DNA from: Gemmobacter sp.
GTDB lineage: Bacteria > Pseudomonadota > Alphaproteobacteria > Rhodobacterales > Rhodobacteraceae
Direction: 5' to 3'
Assembly: GCF_034676705.1 (NCBI RefSeq)
Contig: NZ_JAUCBS010000013.1
Location: forward strand, 1,128,501-1,192,500
DNA length: 64,000 nucleotides
Shown: positions 26,698 to 34,524 of the stretch, piece by piece
Numbering within the stretch: position 1 is the stretch's first letter
Layout of the letters: every line of letters begins with the position of its first letter
The notes under the pieces: model-generated
The model's database searches: none
What the model saw: only the letters and a program-made list of their open reading frames with translations
What the model was told of the DNA's origin: nothing
Translations under genes and position numbers: made by a program

Positions 26698-26836
26698 AAT
26701 GGCGGGCCGGCCCTCATTATTGCCGCTCTGACGGCGTGCGTGGTCGTCGCGCTGCCGTGACGAACTTGCCCCATAGGGCATCCTTCCATTCCAAAAAATG
26801 GATCGCACCATCAAACCCTGAGATCAAACAGCCTAG

Positions 26837-27687
26837 GGGCAGGACTCGTTCTCGCTTTATAGCCAGAACATGACGGTAGCGGCGAGGGCGATGGCGGATA
26901 GGAAGACCTTCGGGCACCGGTCGTATCGCGTTGCGACCCGTCGCCAGTCCTTGAGCCGCCCGAACATGATCTCGATCCGGTTACGGCGTTTGTAGCGGCG
27001 CTTGTCATGCTTGACGGGTTTGCCGCGTGACTTCCGGCCGGGGATGCAGGGCTTTATCCCTTTGTCTCTCAACGCTTCCCTGCGCCAGTCGGCGTTATAG
27101 CCCCGGTCGGCCAGCAACCACTCCGCCTTTGGCAGGCTGCCCAGCAGGGCCGCCGCACCCGTGTAGTCGCTGACCTGGCCTGCGGTCATGAAGAAGCGGA
27201 TCGGCCGACCGTCGGCGTCGGCGACGGCGTGCAGCTTGGTGTTCATGCCGCCCTTGGTTCGGCCGATCAGACGGCCCCTTTGGTCGCCCGGCCCCCCCTT
27301 TTCGACCGCAGGCTGGTCGCCGTGCGGTGTGCCTTGAGATAGGTCGCGTCGATCATCACCGTCTTCGGAACGGCGGCTTCGGCAGCCAGCCCGTCCATCA
27401 TCCGGGCGAACACCCCCTTGTCGCTCCACCGCTTCCAGCGGTTGTAGAGGGTCTTCGGCGGGCCATACTCCCTTGGCGCATCGCGCCACCGCAAGCCATT
27501 GCGATTGATGAAGATTATCCCGCTCAACACACGCCGGTCATCGACGCGCGGCTTGCCATGGCTCTTGGGGAAGAAGGGCTGCAGCCGCGCCATCTGCGCG
27601 TCGGTCAGCCAGAAAAGGTTGCTCATCGTTCAGTCTCCTTGCGGAGCCTGAAGCATGCCGCAAGAAGTTGATCAATGGGTCCTGAAC
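26837..27687 (-). mobile_element. IS5-family insertion sequence (851 bp)
   Basis: The element is flanked on both sides by CTAG (26833-26836 and 27688-27691), a target duplication typical of IS5-family elements. Its ends are imperfect inverted repeats: GGGCAGGACTCGTT at the left, and GTTCAGGACCCATT read inward from the right. It carries one transposase gene in two overlapping frames. It lies between the two IS1111-group elements and inside an older gene fragment. Confidence 0.9.
26857..27626 (-). CDS. IS5-family transposase (two frames, -1 frameshift)
   Basis: The first frame (27626-27267, 119 residues, MSNLFWLTDAQMARLQPFFP) holds the N-terminal domain and first DDE Asp region (TVMIDATYLKAH). 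The second frame (to 26857) holds 'GRLIGRTKGGMNTKLHAV', 'LLADRGYNADW' with the second Asp, and 'KRRNRIEIMFGRLKDWRR' with the Glu. The switch falls in an AAAAGGGGGGGC run near 27291-27301; G_GGG_GGC in the zero frame is a classical -1 slippery heptamer. Programmed frameshifting is known in the IS427 group of this family, so the element may be active. Confidence 0.9.
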
Positions 27688-27853
27688 CTAGGGACGAAAT
27701 CGAAGCCCAGATAATCGGCAACCCGAGACGTCCTGTCAGAAGGCAACGCCCCCGAAGCACCCTGCCAGAACAGAACTGATGCGGTGGATGCCCCCACCAA
27801 CGGCATCTCATATGCCATGATGGTTCGATTGGAACCGAACGGAGGGCGCACCG

Positions 27854-28870
27854 ATGACGACAAATATCAGCATGCTGGCGATAGATCTTGCGAAGGGTAG
27901 CTTCCAGGTCTGCGCTGTCGGGCCGGAGGGGACGGTTCTATACAACCGAAGTTTGTCGCGGACGCGTCTGGCGACGCTTCTCGCCGACCAGCCCGCGTGC
28001 ATCGTTGCGATGGAGGCCTGCGCCACTTCGCATCACTGGGGCCGGGTGGCACAACGGCACGGCCACGAGGTTCGGCTTGTCCCGGCGGCCTATGTGAAGC
28101 CGTTTGTGAAGCGTCAGAAGAACGACAAGGCGGACGCGGAGGCCATCGCGGAAGCGGCCTTGCGCCCGACCATGCGCTTCGTGGCAGTCAAGAGCGCAGA
28201 GACCCAGGGGCGCGCGGTCGCATTCCGGACGCATCAATGTCTGGTCCGGCAACGCACGCAACTCATCAACGCGCTTCGGGGACATCTGGCGGAGTTCGGA
28301 CTCGTGGCGCCGAAGGGACCGGCGAGCCTGAAGGTGCTGGAGACCGCGCTGGAAGACGAGGCCACGGACCTGCCAAGCCCGGTTCGGGAGATGGGCACGA
28401 TTTACCTCGACCAAATCGCGCAGCTCACTGAGGTGATCGAACAACTGGCGGACGAACTCGAGGCGGCCTCGAAGACCGATGCGCAGCTGCGTCGGCTTTG
28501 CACTATCCCCGGGATCGGCCCCGTCACCGCAGGAGCCGTCGCGGCGTTCGCACCTGACCTCGATACGTTCGACAGCGGACGCAACTTCGCCGCGTGGCTT
28601 GGCCTGGTGCCCAGGCAGAGGTCGACGGGCGGCAAGACCAAGCTGGGTTCGGTCAGCAAGATGGGCCAGACCGACATCCGCCGCCTGCTGATCGTCGGCG
28701 CCATGAGCGTGATCCGCTGGGTGGTTCGCAAGGGCGGCAGTGCGAACCGCTGGCTGGCCGCGCTGGTGGCGCGCAAGCCCAGGATGGTCGCGGCCGTCGC
28801 GCTGGCGAACAAGATGGCTCGTATGATCTGGGCCCTGACAACGAAGAAAGAGGATTATCGAATGGCGTGA
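27854..28870 (+). CDS. IS1111-group transposase (IS110 family)
   Basis: This 338-residue recombinase has the N-terminal RuvC-like DEDD domain (LAIDLAKGSFQVCAV; 'KNDKADAEAIAEAAL') and the C-terminal transposase_20 domain with its serine region ('LCTIPGIGPVTAGAVAAFAP', 'GRNFAAWLGLVPRQRSTGGKTKLGSVSKMG'). It is full length with no frameshift. Such enzymes work with a guide RNA made from the element. It is clearly different in sequence from the decayed copy at 25572-26614, so the two are separate acquisitions. Confidence 0.93.
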   Translation: MTTNISMLAIDLAKGSFQVCAVGPEGTVLYNRSLSRTRLATLLADQPACIVAMEACATSHHWGRVAQRHGHEVRLVPAAYVKPFVKRQKNDKADAEAIAEAALRPTMRFVAVKSAETQGRAVAFRTHQCLVRQRTQLINALRGHLAEFGLVAPKGPASLKVLETALEDEATDLPSPVREMGTIYLDQIAQLTEVIEQLADELEAASKTDAQLRRLCTIPGIGPVTAGAVAAFAPDLDTFDSGRNFAAWLGLVPRQRSTGGKTKLGSVSKMGQTDIRRLLIVGAMSVIRWVVRKGGSANRWLAALVARKPRMVAAVALANKMARMIWALTTKKEDYRMA

Positions 28871-29133
28871 TCTGACCAAGAGCAGGGTCTGGACACGGCA
28901 TGGCCGCAAGGCCGGGGTGAGCGATCGACGAGGAGTAGGCGACACGGACTTCGAAGTTCAAGGCGGGAGATTCAGTCCCGGGGCTCGAGCGCTTGCAGCT
29001 CTCTGAACCGATGTGAACCCAGCCTTCCGAACAGCATACCGGCCCGTGGCGTCATGGAAGGCCACGCTCAGAGGCCTGACACACGTCCGATCGAAGACCC
29101 CGCCGACGATCCGAAGATATTGCTTGCCAAACA
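28871..29133 (+). other. Non-coding right end of the IS1111-group element (candidate seek RNA region)
   Basis: These 263 bases between the transposase stop and the right subterminal repeat contain no protein-like frame. In IS1111-group elements this segment gives the guide RNA that pairs with target and donor. Stem-forming pieces such as ATGGCCGCAAGGCC(GGGG) are visible. The RNA assignment is by position and family knowledge only. Confidence 0.45.
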
Positions 29134-29148
29134 GGGGGCATCCACACA

Positions 29149-29170
29149 CGCCCGGGGTTTCCCCCGGGCG
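29149..29170 (-). terminator. Hairpin after gcvP
   Basis: CGCCCGGGG-TTTC-CCCCGGGCG forms a perfect 9-bp stem nine bases after the gcvP stop. No U-run follows; the IS1111-group element takes over immediately, so any original tail may have been displaced. Confidence 0.65.
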
Positions 29171-29178
29171 GTTCAGGA

Positions 29179-32019
29179 TCATTCGGCGGCCTGGGCGTAG
29201 TCTTCGACCGGCGGGCAGGTGCAGATCAGGTTGCGGTCGCCGTAGACGTTGTCGATGCGGCCGACGGGGGGCCAGTATTTGTCCACCCGGAAGGCACCGG
29301 GGGGGAAGCAACCCTGTTCGCGCGAATATTTGCGCGACCAGTCGGCGACCAGATCCTCGACCGTATGGGGCGCATGGCGCAGGGGGCTGTCCTCGGCGGC
29401 GATCTCGCCGGCCTCGACCGCCGCGATCTCGGCCCGGATTGCCAGCAGCGCGGTGATGAAGCGGTCGATCTCGGCCTTGGTCTCCGACTCCGTCGGCTCC
29501 ACCATCAGGGTGCCGGCCACCGGCCAGCTCATGGTCGGGGCGTGGAAGCCGTTGTCGATCAGCCGCTTGGCGATGTCATCCACCGTCACGCCGGCCTCGG
29601 CAAAGGGGCGGGTGTCCAGGATGCACTCATGCGCCACCCGGCCGCGGTTGCCCATGAACAGCACCTGATAGGCGCCGCGCAGCCGGGCCGCGATGTAGTT
29701 GGCGTTCAGGATCGCCACCCGCGTGGCCTGCGTCAGCCCGGCGCCGCCCATCATCAGGCAATAGGCCCAGGAAATCAGCAGGATCGACGCGCTGCCATAA
29801 GGCGCCGCCGACACCGGCCCCTCGTCCCCCCCCGTCTCCGGGTGGCCGGGCAGATAGGGCGCCAGATGGGCGCGCACCCCGATGGGGCCCATGCCGGGGC
29901 CGCCGCCGCCATGCGGGATGGCAAAGGTCTTGTGCAGGTTCAGGTGCGACACGTCGCCGCCGATTTCCCCCGGCTTCACCAGACCGACCATGGCGTTCAT
30001 GTTGGCGCCGTCGATATAGACCTGCCCGCCATGCTGATGGGTGATCGCGCAAATCTCGCGCACGGTTTCCTCGAACACGCCATGGGTGCTGGGATAGGTG
30101 ATCATGCAGGCGGCCAGATTGGCCCCGGCGGCTTCGGCCTTGGCGCGGAAATCCTCGACATCGACATCGCCGTTGGGGCTGGATTTCACCACCACCACCT
30201 TCATGCCGCACATCTGGGCGCTGGCCGGGTTGGTGCCATGGGCCGAGACCGGGATCAGGCAGACATCGCGGTGCCCCTCGCCCCGCGCGCGGTGCCAGGC
30301 CTGGATGGTCAGCAGCCCGGCATATTCCCCCTGCGCGCCGGAATTCGGCTGCATGGAAAACGCGTCATATCCAGTGATCTCGCACAGCTTGGCCGACAGA
30401 TCGTCGATGGCCTCGGCATAGCCGGCGGCCTGATCGGGCGGGCAGAACGGGTGCAGCGCGCCGAATTCGGGCCAGGTGATCGGCATCATCTCGGCCGCCG
30501 CGTTCAGCTTCATGGTGCAGCTGCCCAGCGGGATCATCGCGCGGTCCAGCGCCAGGTCGCGGTCGGACAGCCGGCGCATGTAGCGCATCATCTCCGATTC
30601 CGCCCGGTTCATCTGGAACACCGGATGGGTCAGATAGTCCGACTGGCGCAGCAGCGCGCCGGGCACGCCGGGGCCATGCGGGGCAGGGGCGGCGTCGGTG
30701 ATGCCAAAGGCATCCAGCAGGCGGCGGATCACATCGTCGCTGGTGGTCTCGTCCAGGCTGATGCCCACACGGTCGCGGCCCACCTTGCGCAGGTTGATGC
30801 CACGGTGGCGCGCGGCCGCCATGATGCCCTGCTGGCCAACGCCCACCTCGACGGTGATCGTGTCAAAGAACGCCTCGGGCTGCACATTGGCCCCCGCAGC
30901 CTTCAGGGCGCCCGCCACGCGCACGGTGTTGAAATGCACCCGTTCGGCAATGGCGCGCAGGCCGCGCGGCCCGTGGAACACGGCATAGAAGCTGGCCATG
31001 ACCGCCAGCAGCGCCTGTGCCGTGCAGACGTTCGAGGTGGCCTTTTCGCGGCGGATATGCTGCTCGCGCGTTTGCAGGCTCAGGCGATAGGCCTTGTTGC
31101 CGCGCGCGTCGATCGACACGCCCACGATGCGGCCAGGCATCTGGCGCTTCATGTCGTCCTTGCAGGCCATGAAGGCGGCATGCGGGCCACCATAGCCCAT
31201 CGGCACGCCGAACCGCTGCGACGACCCGACAGCAATGTCCGCGCCCATCGCGCCCGGTTCCTTCAGCAGGCACAGCGCCAGCAGGTCGGTTGCCACCACG
31301 GCCACGGCCTTGGCGGCATGCAGCGCGGCGATGGCATCGGTAAAGTCGCGCACATGGCCATGGGTGCCCGGATACTGGAAGATCGCGCCGAATACGGCGC
31401 CCGGCTCCAGCGCCTCGGGGGCGGCGACGATGACCTCGATCCCCAGCGGCAGGGCGCGGGTCTGGATCACGGCAATGGTCTGGGGGTGGCAGTTCTCGTC
31501 CACAAAGAACGCGCCGGCTTTCGACTTGGCCAGCCGCTGCGCCATCACCATCGCCTCGGCCGCCGCCGTCGCCTCGTCCAGCAGGCTGGCATTGGCCACG
31601 TCCAGGCCGGTCAGGTCGCAGACCATGGTCTGGTAGTTCAGCAGTGCCTCCAGGCGGCCTTGGGCGATTTCCGGCTGATAGGGGGTATAGGCGGTATACC
31701 AGGCCGGGTTTTCCAGGATGTTGCGCTGGATCGCCGGCGGCGTGACGGTGCCGTAATAGCCCTGGCCGATCAGGCTGGTCATCACCTTGTTCTTGGCCGC
31801 CACATGGCGCATCCGCTCCAGCAGCTCATGCTCTGCCAGCGGCTCCCAGCCCAGCGGCTTTTCCTGCCGGATCGAGGCCGGGATCGTCTCCTCGATCAGC
31901 GCGCCCAGGCTGGGCACGCCCACGGCCTTCAGCATCTCGTCCATCTCGGCCGGCGACGGGCCGATATGGCGGCGGTTGGCGAAATCATAGGGGTCGTAGG
32001 TGGTGGGCGTGAAAGCCAT
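29179..32019 (-). CDS. gcvP: Glycine dehydrogenase (decarboxylating), P protein
   Basis: This 946-residue PLP enzyme of the glycine cleavage system decarboxylates glycine and passes the aminomethyl group to GcvH. It is the fused two-half form; the PLP-binding Lys is in NLHKTFAIPHGGGGPG in the C-terminal half. 'RHIGPSPAEMDEML' opens the protein, and upstream in-frame residues in the repeat region are rejected. It is the last gene of gcvT-gcvH-gcvP, separated from gcvH by a family B repeat. Confidence 0.96.
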   Translation of the reverse strand: MAFTPTTYDPYDFANRRHIGPSPAEMDEMLKAVGVPSLGALIEETIPASIRQEKPLGWEPLAEHELLERMRHVAAKNKVMTSLIGQGYYGTVTPPAIQRNILENPAWYTAYTPYQPEIAQGRLEALLNYQTMVCDLTGLDVANASLLDEATAAAEAMVMAQRLAKSKAGAFFVDENCHPQTIAVIQTRALPLGIEVIVAAPEALEPGAVFGAIFQYPGTHGHVRDFTDAIAALHAAKAVAVVATDLLALCLLKEPGAMGADIAVGSSQRFGVPMGYGGPHAAFMACKDDMKRQMPGRIVGVSIDARGNKAYRLSLQTREQHIRREKATSNVCTAQALLAVMASFYAVFHGPRGLRAIAERVHFNTVRVAGALKAAGANVQPEAFFDTITVEVGVGQQGIMAAARHRGINLRKVGRDRVGISLDETTSDDVIRRLLDAFGITDAAPAPHGPGVPGALLRQSDYLTHPVFQMNRAESEMMRYMRRLSDRDLALDRAMIPLGSCTMKLNAAAEMMPITWPEFGALHPFCPPDQAAGYAEAIDDLSAKLCEITGYDAFSMQPNSGAQGEYAGLLTIQAWHRARGEGHRDVCLIPVSAHGTNPASAQMCGMKVVVVKSSPNGDVDVEDFRAKAEAAGANLAACMITYPSTHGVFEETVREICAITHQHGGQVYIDGANMNAMVGLVKPGEIGGDVSHLNLHKTFAIPHGGGGPGMGPIGVRAHLAPYLPGHPETGGDEGPVSAAPYGSASILLISWAYCLMMGGAGLTQATRVAILNANYIAARLRGAYQVLFMGNRGRVAHECILDTRPFAEAGVTVDDIAKRLIDNGFHAPTMSWPVAGTLMVEPTESETKAEIDRFITALLAIRAEIAAVEAGEIAAEDSPLRHAPHTVEDLVADWSRKYSREQGCFPPGAFRVDKYWPPVGRIDNVYGDRNLICTCPPVEDYAQAAE

Positions 32020-32070
32020 GATAACCTCGGGCTCGCTCCGGGGCCGCAGCCCCAACACACCCGTTCCCCC

Positions 32071-32119
32071 CTTCATCTGTCCAGAAATATCCCGGGGGTC
32101 CGGGGGCAGGGCCCCCGGC
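32071..32119 (+). repeat. Intergenic repeat, family B (copy 5), inside the gcv operon
   Basis: CTTCATCTGTCCAGAAATATC is followed by CCGGGGG and a CCGGGGGC-AG-GGCCCCCGG hairpin. It sits between gcvH and gcvP, genes expected to be cotranscribed, so here it would act within a transcript rather than at its end. Confidence 0.65.
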
Positions 32120-32143
32120 GGGTGCAGTCCATGCACCGGCTGG

Positions 32144-32500
32144 TCAGCCGATCATCTCGTTGTAGGCGTCTTCGTCCATCAGGTCGTCCAGCACCGCCAG
32201 ATCGTCGACCTTCATCTTGAAGAACCAGGTGCCCAGCGGGTCGTCGTTCACCAGCCCCGGCGATTTCACCAGCTTTTCGTTCACCGCAACGATTTCGCCA
32301 TCCAGCGGGGCCAGGATGTCGGACGCGGCCTTGACGCTTTCGATCACGCAGACCTCGTCGCCCTGGGCGACCTGGGTTTCCGGCTCGGGCAGTTCCACGA
32401 ACACCACATCGCCCAGCTGTTCGGCGGCATGCGCGGTGATGCCCACCACGACAAGGTCACCCTCGAGACGCAGCCATTCGTGTTCTTCGGTGTATTTCAT
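32144..32500 (-). CDS. gcvH: Glycine cleavage system H protein
   Basis: This 118-residue lipoyl carrier shuttles the aminomethyl group between GcvP, GcvT and the L protein. The lipoylated Lys is in VIESVKAASDI, and 'YTEEHEWL' opens the protein as usual. It starts 12 bases after the gcvT stop. Confidence 0.96.
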   Translation of the reverse strand: MKYTEEHEWLRLEGDLVVVGITAHAAEQLGDVVFVELPEPETQVAQGDEVCVIESVKAASDILAPLDGEIVAVNEKLVKSPGLVNDDPLGTWFFKMKVDDLAVLDDLMDEDAYNEMIG

Positions 32501-32512
32501 GGGAAGGGCTCC

Positions 32513-33631
32513 TCAGCGCTTGTAGGAGGTGGGTTGGAAAGGCATGGGGGCAATGGTGGCCGGGTGGCGTTTGCCGCGCACCTCGCCCCAGACGGTGCCG
32601 GTGGTGCCGGCCGGCAGATAGGCCATGGCAACGGGCGCCTCGACACTGGGTCCAAAGCCGCCCGAGGTCACGGTGCCGATCCGGCTGCCGCCTTCGGCAG
32701 CGTCGTAAACCGGGGTGCCCTCGCGCATCGGCGCGCGGCCTTCGGGGCGCAGGCCAAGGCGCTGGCGCGGGGTGCCGCCGGCCAGTTCGCCCAGGATGCG
32801 GGCCGCGCCGGGAAAGCCGCCTTCGCGCGCGCCACCGGCCTTGCGGGCCTTCTGGATCGCCCAGGTCAGCCCGGCCTCGACCGGGGTGGTGGTGGTGTCG
32901 ATGTCATGGCCATAAAGGCACAGCCCCGCCTCCAACCGCAGGCTGTCGCGGGCGCCAAGGCCGATGGGGGCCACCTCCTCCATCGCCAGCAGGGCGCGGG
33001 CGAAGGCTTCGGCGCCCGCATCGGGGACCGAGATTTCGAACCCGTCCTCGCCGGTATAGCCCGAGCGCGAGATCCACAGCTCACCCCAGGCGCTGTCGAA
33101 GATGCCCACATCCATGAACTTCATCGCGGCCACGGCCGGCACCAGCCGGGCCAGCGCGGTTTCCGCCAGCGGCCCTTGCAGCGCCAGCAGCGCGCGGTCG
33201 GTCACCGGGCGCACCTCGGCCACGTCGGACAGATGCGCCTGCATATGGGCAATGTCAGCGGCCTTGCAGGCGGCGTTCACCACGACGAACAGGTGATCGC
33301 CCCGGTTGGCGAACATCAGGTCATCCAGGATCCCGCCGGCATCGTCGGTGAACAGGCCATAGCGCTGCCGCCCTTCGGCCACGCCTGCCACATCCACCGG
33401 CATAAGCGATTCAAGCCCGGCGGCCAGCGCGGCCATGCCGGCCTTGGGCGCCAGAATGACCTGGCCCATGTGCGACACGTCGAACAGCCCGGCGGCGGCG
33501 CGGGTGTGCAGGTGTTCCTTCATCACCCCCATGGGGTATTGCACGGGCATCGAATACCCGGCGAACGGCACCATCTTGCCGCCCAGTTCCACATGCAGGT
33601 CGTTCAGACCCAGCCGCATCAGCTCGCTCAT
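32513..33631 (-). CDS. gcvT: Aminomethyltransferase (glycine cleavage T protein)
   Basis: This 372-residue protein moves the methylene group from GcvH to tetrahydrofolate and releases ammonia. 'VPFAGYSMPVQYPMGVMKEHLHTR', 'AGLFDVSHMGQ' and 'SRSGYTGEDGFEI' are diagnostic, and the C-terminal barrel ends in 'PTSYKR'. The ATG at 33631 is preferred to an in-frame GTG at 33667, whose twelve extra residues are not conserved in the family. It is the first gene after the glycine riboswitch. Confidence 0.94.
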   Translation of the reverse strand: MSELMRLGLNDLHVELGGKMVPFAGYSMPVQYPMGVMKEHLHTRAAAGLFDVSHMGQVILAPKAGMAALAAGLESLMPVDVAGVAEGRQRYGLFTDDAGGILDDLMFANRGDHLFVVVNAACKAADIAHMQAHLSDVAEVRPVTDRALLALQGPLAETALARLVPAVAAMKFMDVGIFDSAWGELWISRSGYTGEDGFEISVPDAGAEAFARALLAMEEVAPIGLGARDSLRLEAGLCLYGHDIDTTTTPVEAGLTWAIQKARKAGGAREGGFPGAARILGELAGGTPRQRLGLRPEGRAPMREGTPVYDAAEGGSRIGTVTSGGFGPSVEAPVAMAYLPAGTTGTVWGEVRGKRHPATIAPMPFQPTSYKR

Positions 33632-33705
33632 GGCGCGCCCCCAATCTGGCCGGTCGGAATTGGACACGGCACCGCACGGGCAGGCCGATCCCCACCCTTC
33701 GATGC

Positions 33706-33882
33706 CCCCTCTGTCCCTACCCCACCGGGGCGCCTGAGATCGTTATCCCTTCGGCGGGCCTTGCGGCCACTCTCCAGAGTTTCTGTCAGGATGGTCCTTT
33801 TGCCTGAGAGTTTACCGGGGCGGTTGCTCCTTCGGCACCGGCAAGGGGTTGCCCCCGCGCCGGATTCTCCCGATCCTGTGGC
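33706..33882 (-). promoter_or_regulatory. Tandem glycine riboswitch
   Basis: On the minus strand the first aptamer runs CGGGAGAATCC..CCGAAGGAGCAAC..CTCTCAGGCAAAAGGACC. After a short linker, the second runs CTCTGGAGAGTGGCC..CGCCGAAGGGATAAC..TCTCAGGC..GGGGTAGGGACAGAGG. The paired GCCGAAGG and CTCAGGCAAAAGGAC motifs are those of the glycine riboswitch. It lies directly ahead of gcvT, where glycine binding should switch on the cleavage operon. Confidence 0.92.
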
Positions 33883-33936
33883 CCAACTCCTAGCCCGGCC
33901 CCCGCCGGGCTGGCAAGAGCAAACTCGACGACAGAT

Positions 33937-34524
33937 ATGGAGCGCGCACCGCGAATGGAAACCGACCTGCACCTTGCCTGTTTCTTCGGCTATGGCTCGC
34001 TGGTGAACCGGGCAACCCACAGCTATCCGGGTGCCATTCCGGCCCGGCTGGCGGGCTGGCGGCGCGTCTGGGTGCATACGGCGGCGCGGCCTGTCGCCTT
34101 CCTGTCGGTGGAACCCGCGCCAGAGATAACCATAGATGGCCTGCTGGCCGAGGTGCCGGGCGCCGACTGGTCGGCGCTGGACCTGCGCGAAGCGGCCTAT
34201 CTGCGCCATCCGGTTCAGGTGGATTGCGCGGGGCAGGGCAGGGCGGCGCAGGTCTATGCCGTGCCGCAGGATGCGGCGGTGCCGCCCGAAACCCGGCATC
34301 CGGTGCTGCTCAGCTATCTGGATGCCGTGGTGCAGGGGTTCCTGCGCGAATGGGGGCCGGACGGGGTGGAACGGTTCTTTGCCACCACCGCCGGCTGGGA
34401 CGCGCCGTTTCTGGATGACCGCGCCGCGCCGCGCTATCCCCGCGCACAAGACCTCAGCCGGCGGGAAACCGCGCTGGCCGATGCCGGGCTGGCCCGCATG
34501 GGCGCCCGCGTGATCAGGGCGTAG
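33937..34524 (+). CDS. Gamma-glutamylcyclotransferase-fold protein
   Basis: This 195-residue protein has the GGCT signature FGYGSLVN near residues 17-24 and 'RRVWVHTAARP', which places it in the gamma-glutamylcyclotransferase/AIG2-like fold. Such proteins release 5-oxoproline from glutamyl peptides, or from glutathione in the ChaC branch. The ATG at 33955 (METDLHL) is an equally likely start. It is divergent from gcvT across the riboswitch and overlaps the MATE gene end by 11 bases. Confidence 0.8.
   Translation: MERAPRMETDLHLACFFGYGSLVNRATHSYPGAIPARLAGWRRVWVHTAARPVAFLSVEPAPEITIDGLLAEVPGADWSALDLREAAYLRHPVQVDCAGQGRAAQVYAVPQDAAVPPETRHPVLLSYLDAVVQGFLREWGPDGVERFFATTAGWDAPFLDDRAAPRYPRAQDLSRRETALADAGLARMGARVIRA

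Larger units (their letters stand above)
26811..27783 (-). pseudogene. C-terminal gene fragment split by the IS5 element (HTH-like tail)
   Basis: Removing the IS5 element and one CTAG copy joins 27783-27692 to 26836-26811 in one open frame. It reads ..WQGASGALPSDRTSRVADYLG and FDFVPRLFDLRV, then a stop. The pattern 'SDRTSRVADYLGFDFVPR' resembles the end of small XRE-type DNA-binding proteins (..LADYLGL.LVPR). The N-terminus is missing, cut off by the left end of the intact IS1111-group element. The identification is weak, but the continuity across the IS5 site is direct sequence evidence. Confidence 0.45.
27780..29148 (+). mobile_element. IS1111-group (IS110 family) element, intact copy
   Basis: Perfect 12-bp subterminal inverted repeats GTGGATGCCCCC (27784-27795) and GGGGGCATCCAC (29134-29145) bracket an intact transposase gene. 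Non-coding DNA is short upstream (58 bases) and long downstream (263 bases), the IS1111-group layout. The right end abuts the hairpin that follows gcvP. Elements of this group have no target duplications, and none is seen. Confidence 0.9.

Noticed and set aside
26717..26917. Transposase-like frame in the gap between the decayed IS1111-group element and the IS5 element
   Set aside because: Only a short stretch without family motifs; it crosses the IS5 boundary.
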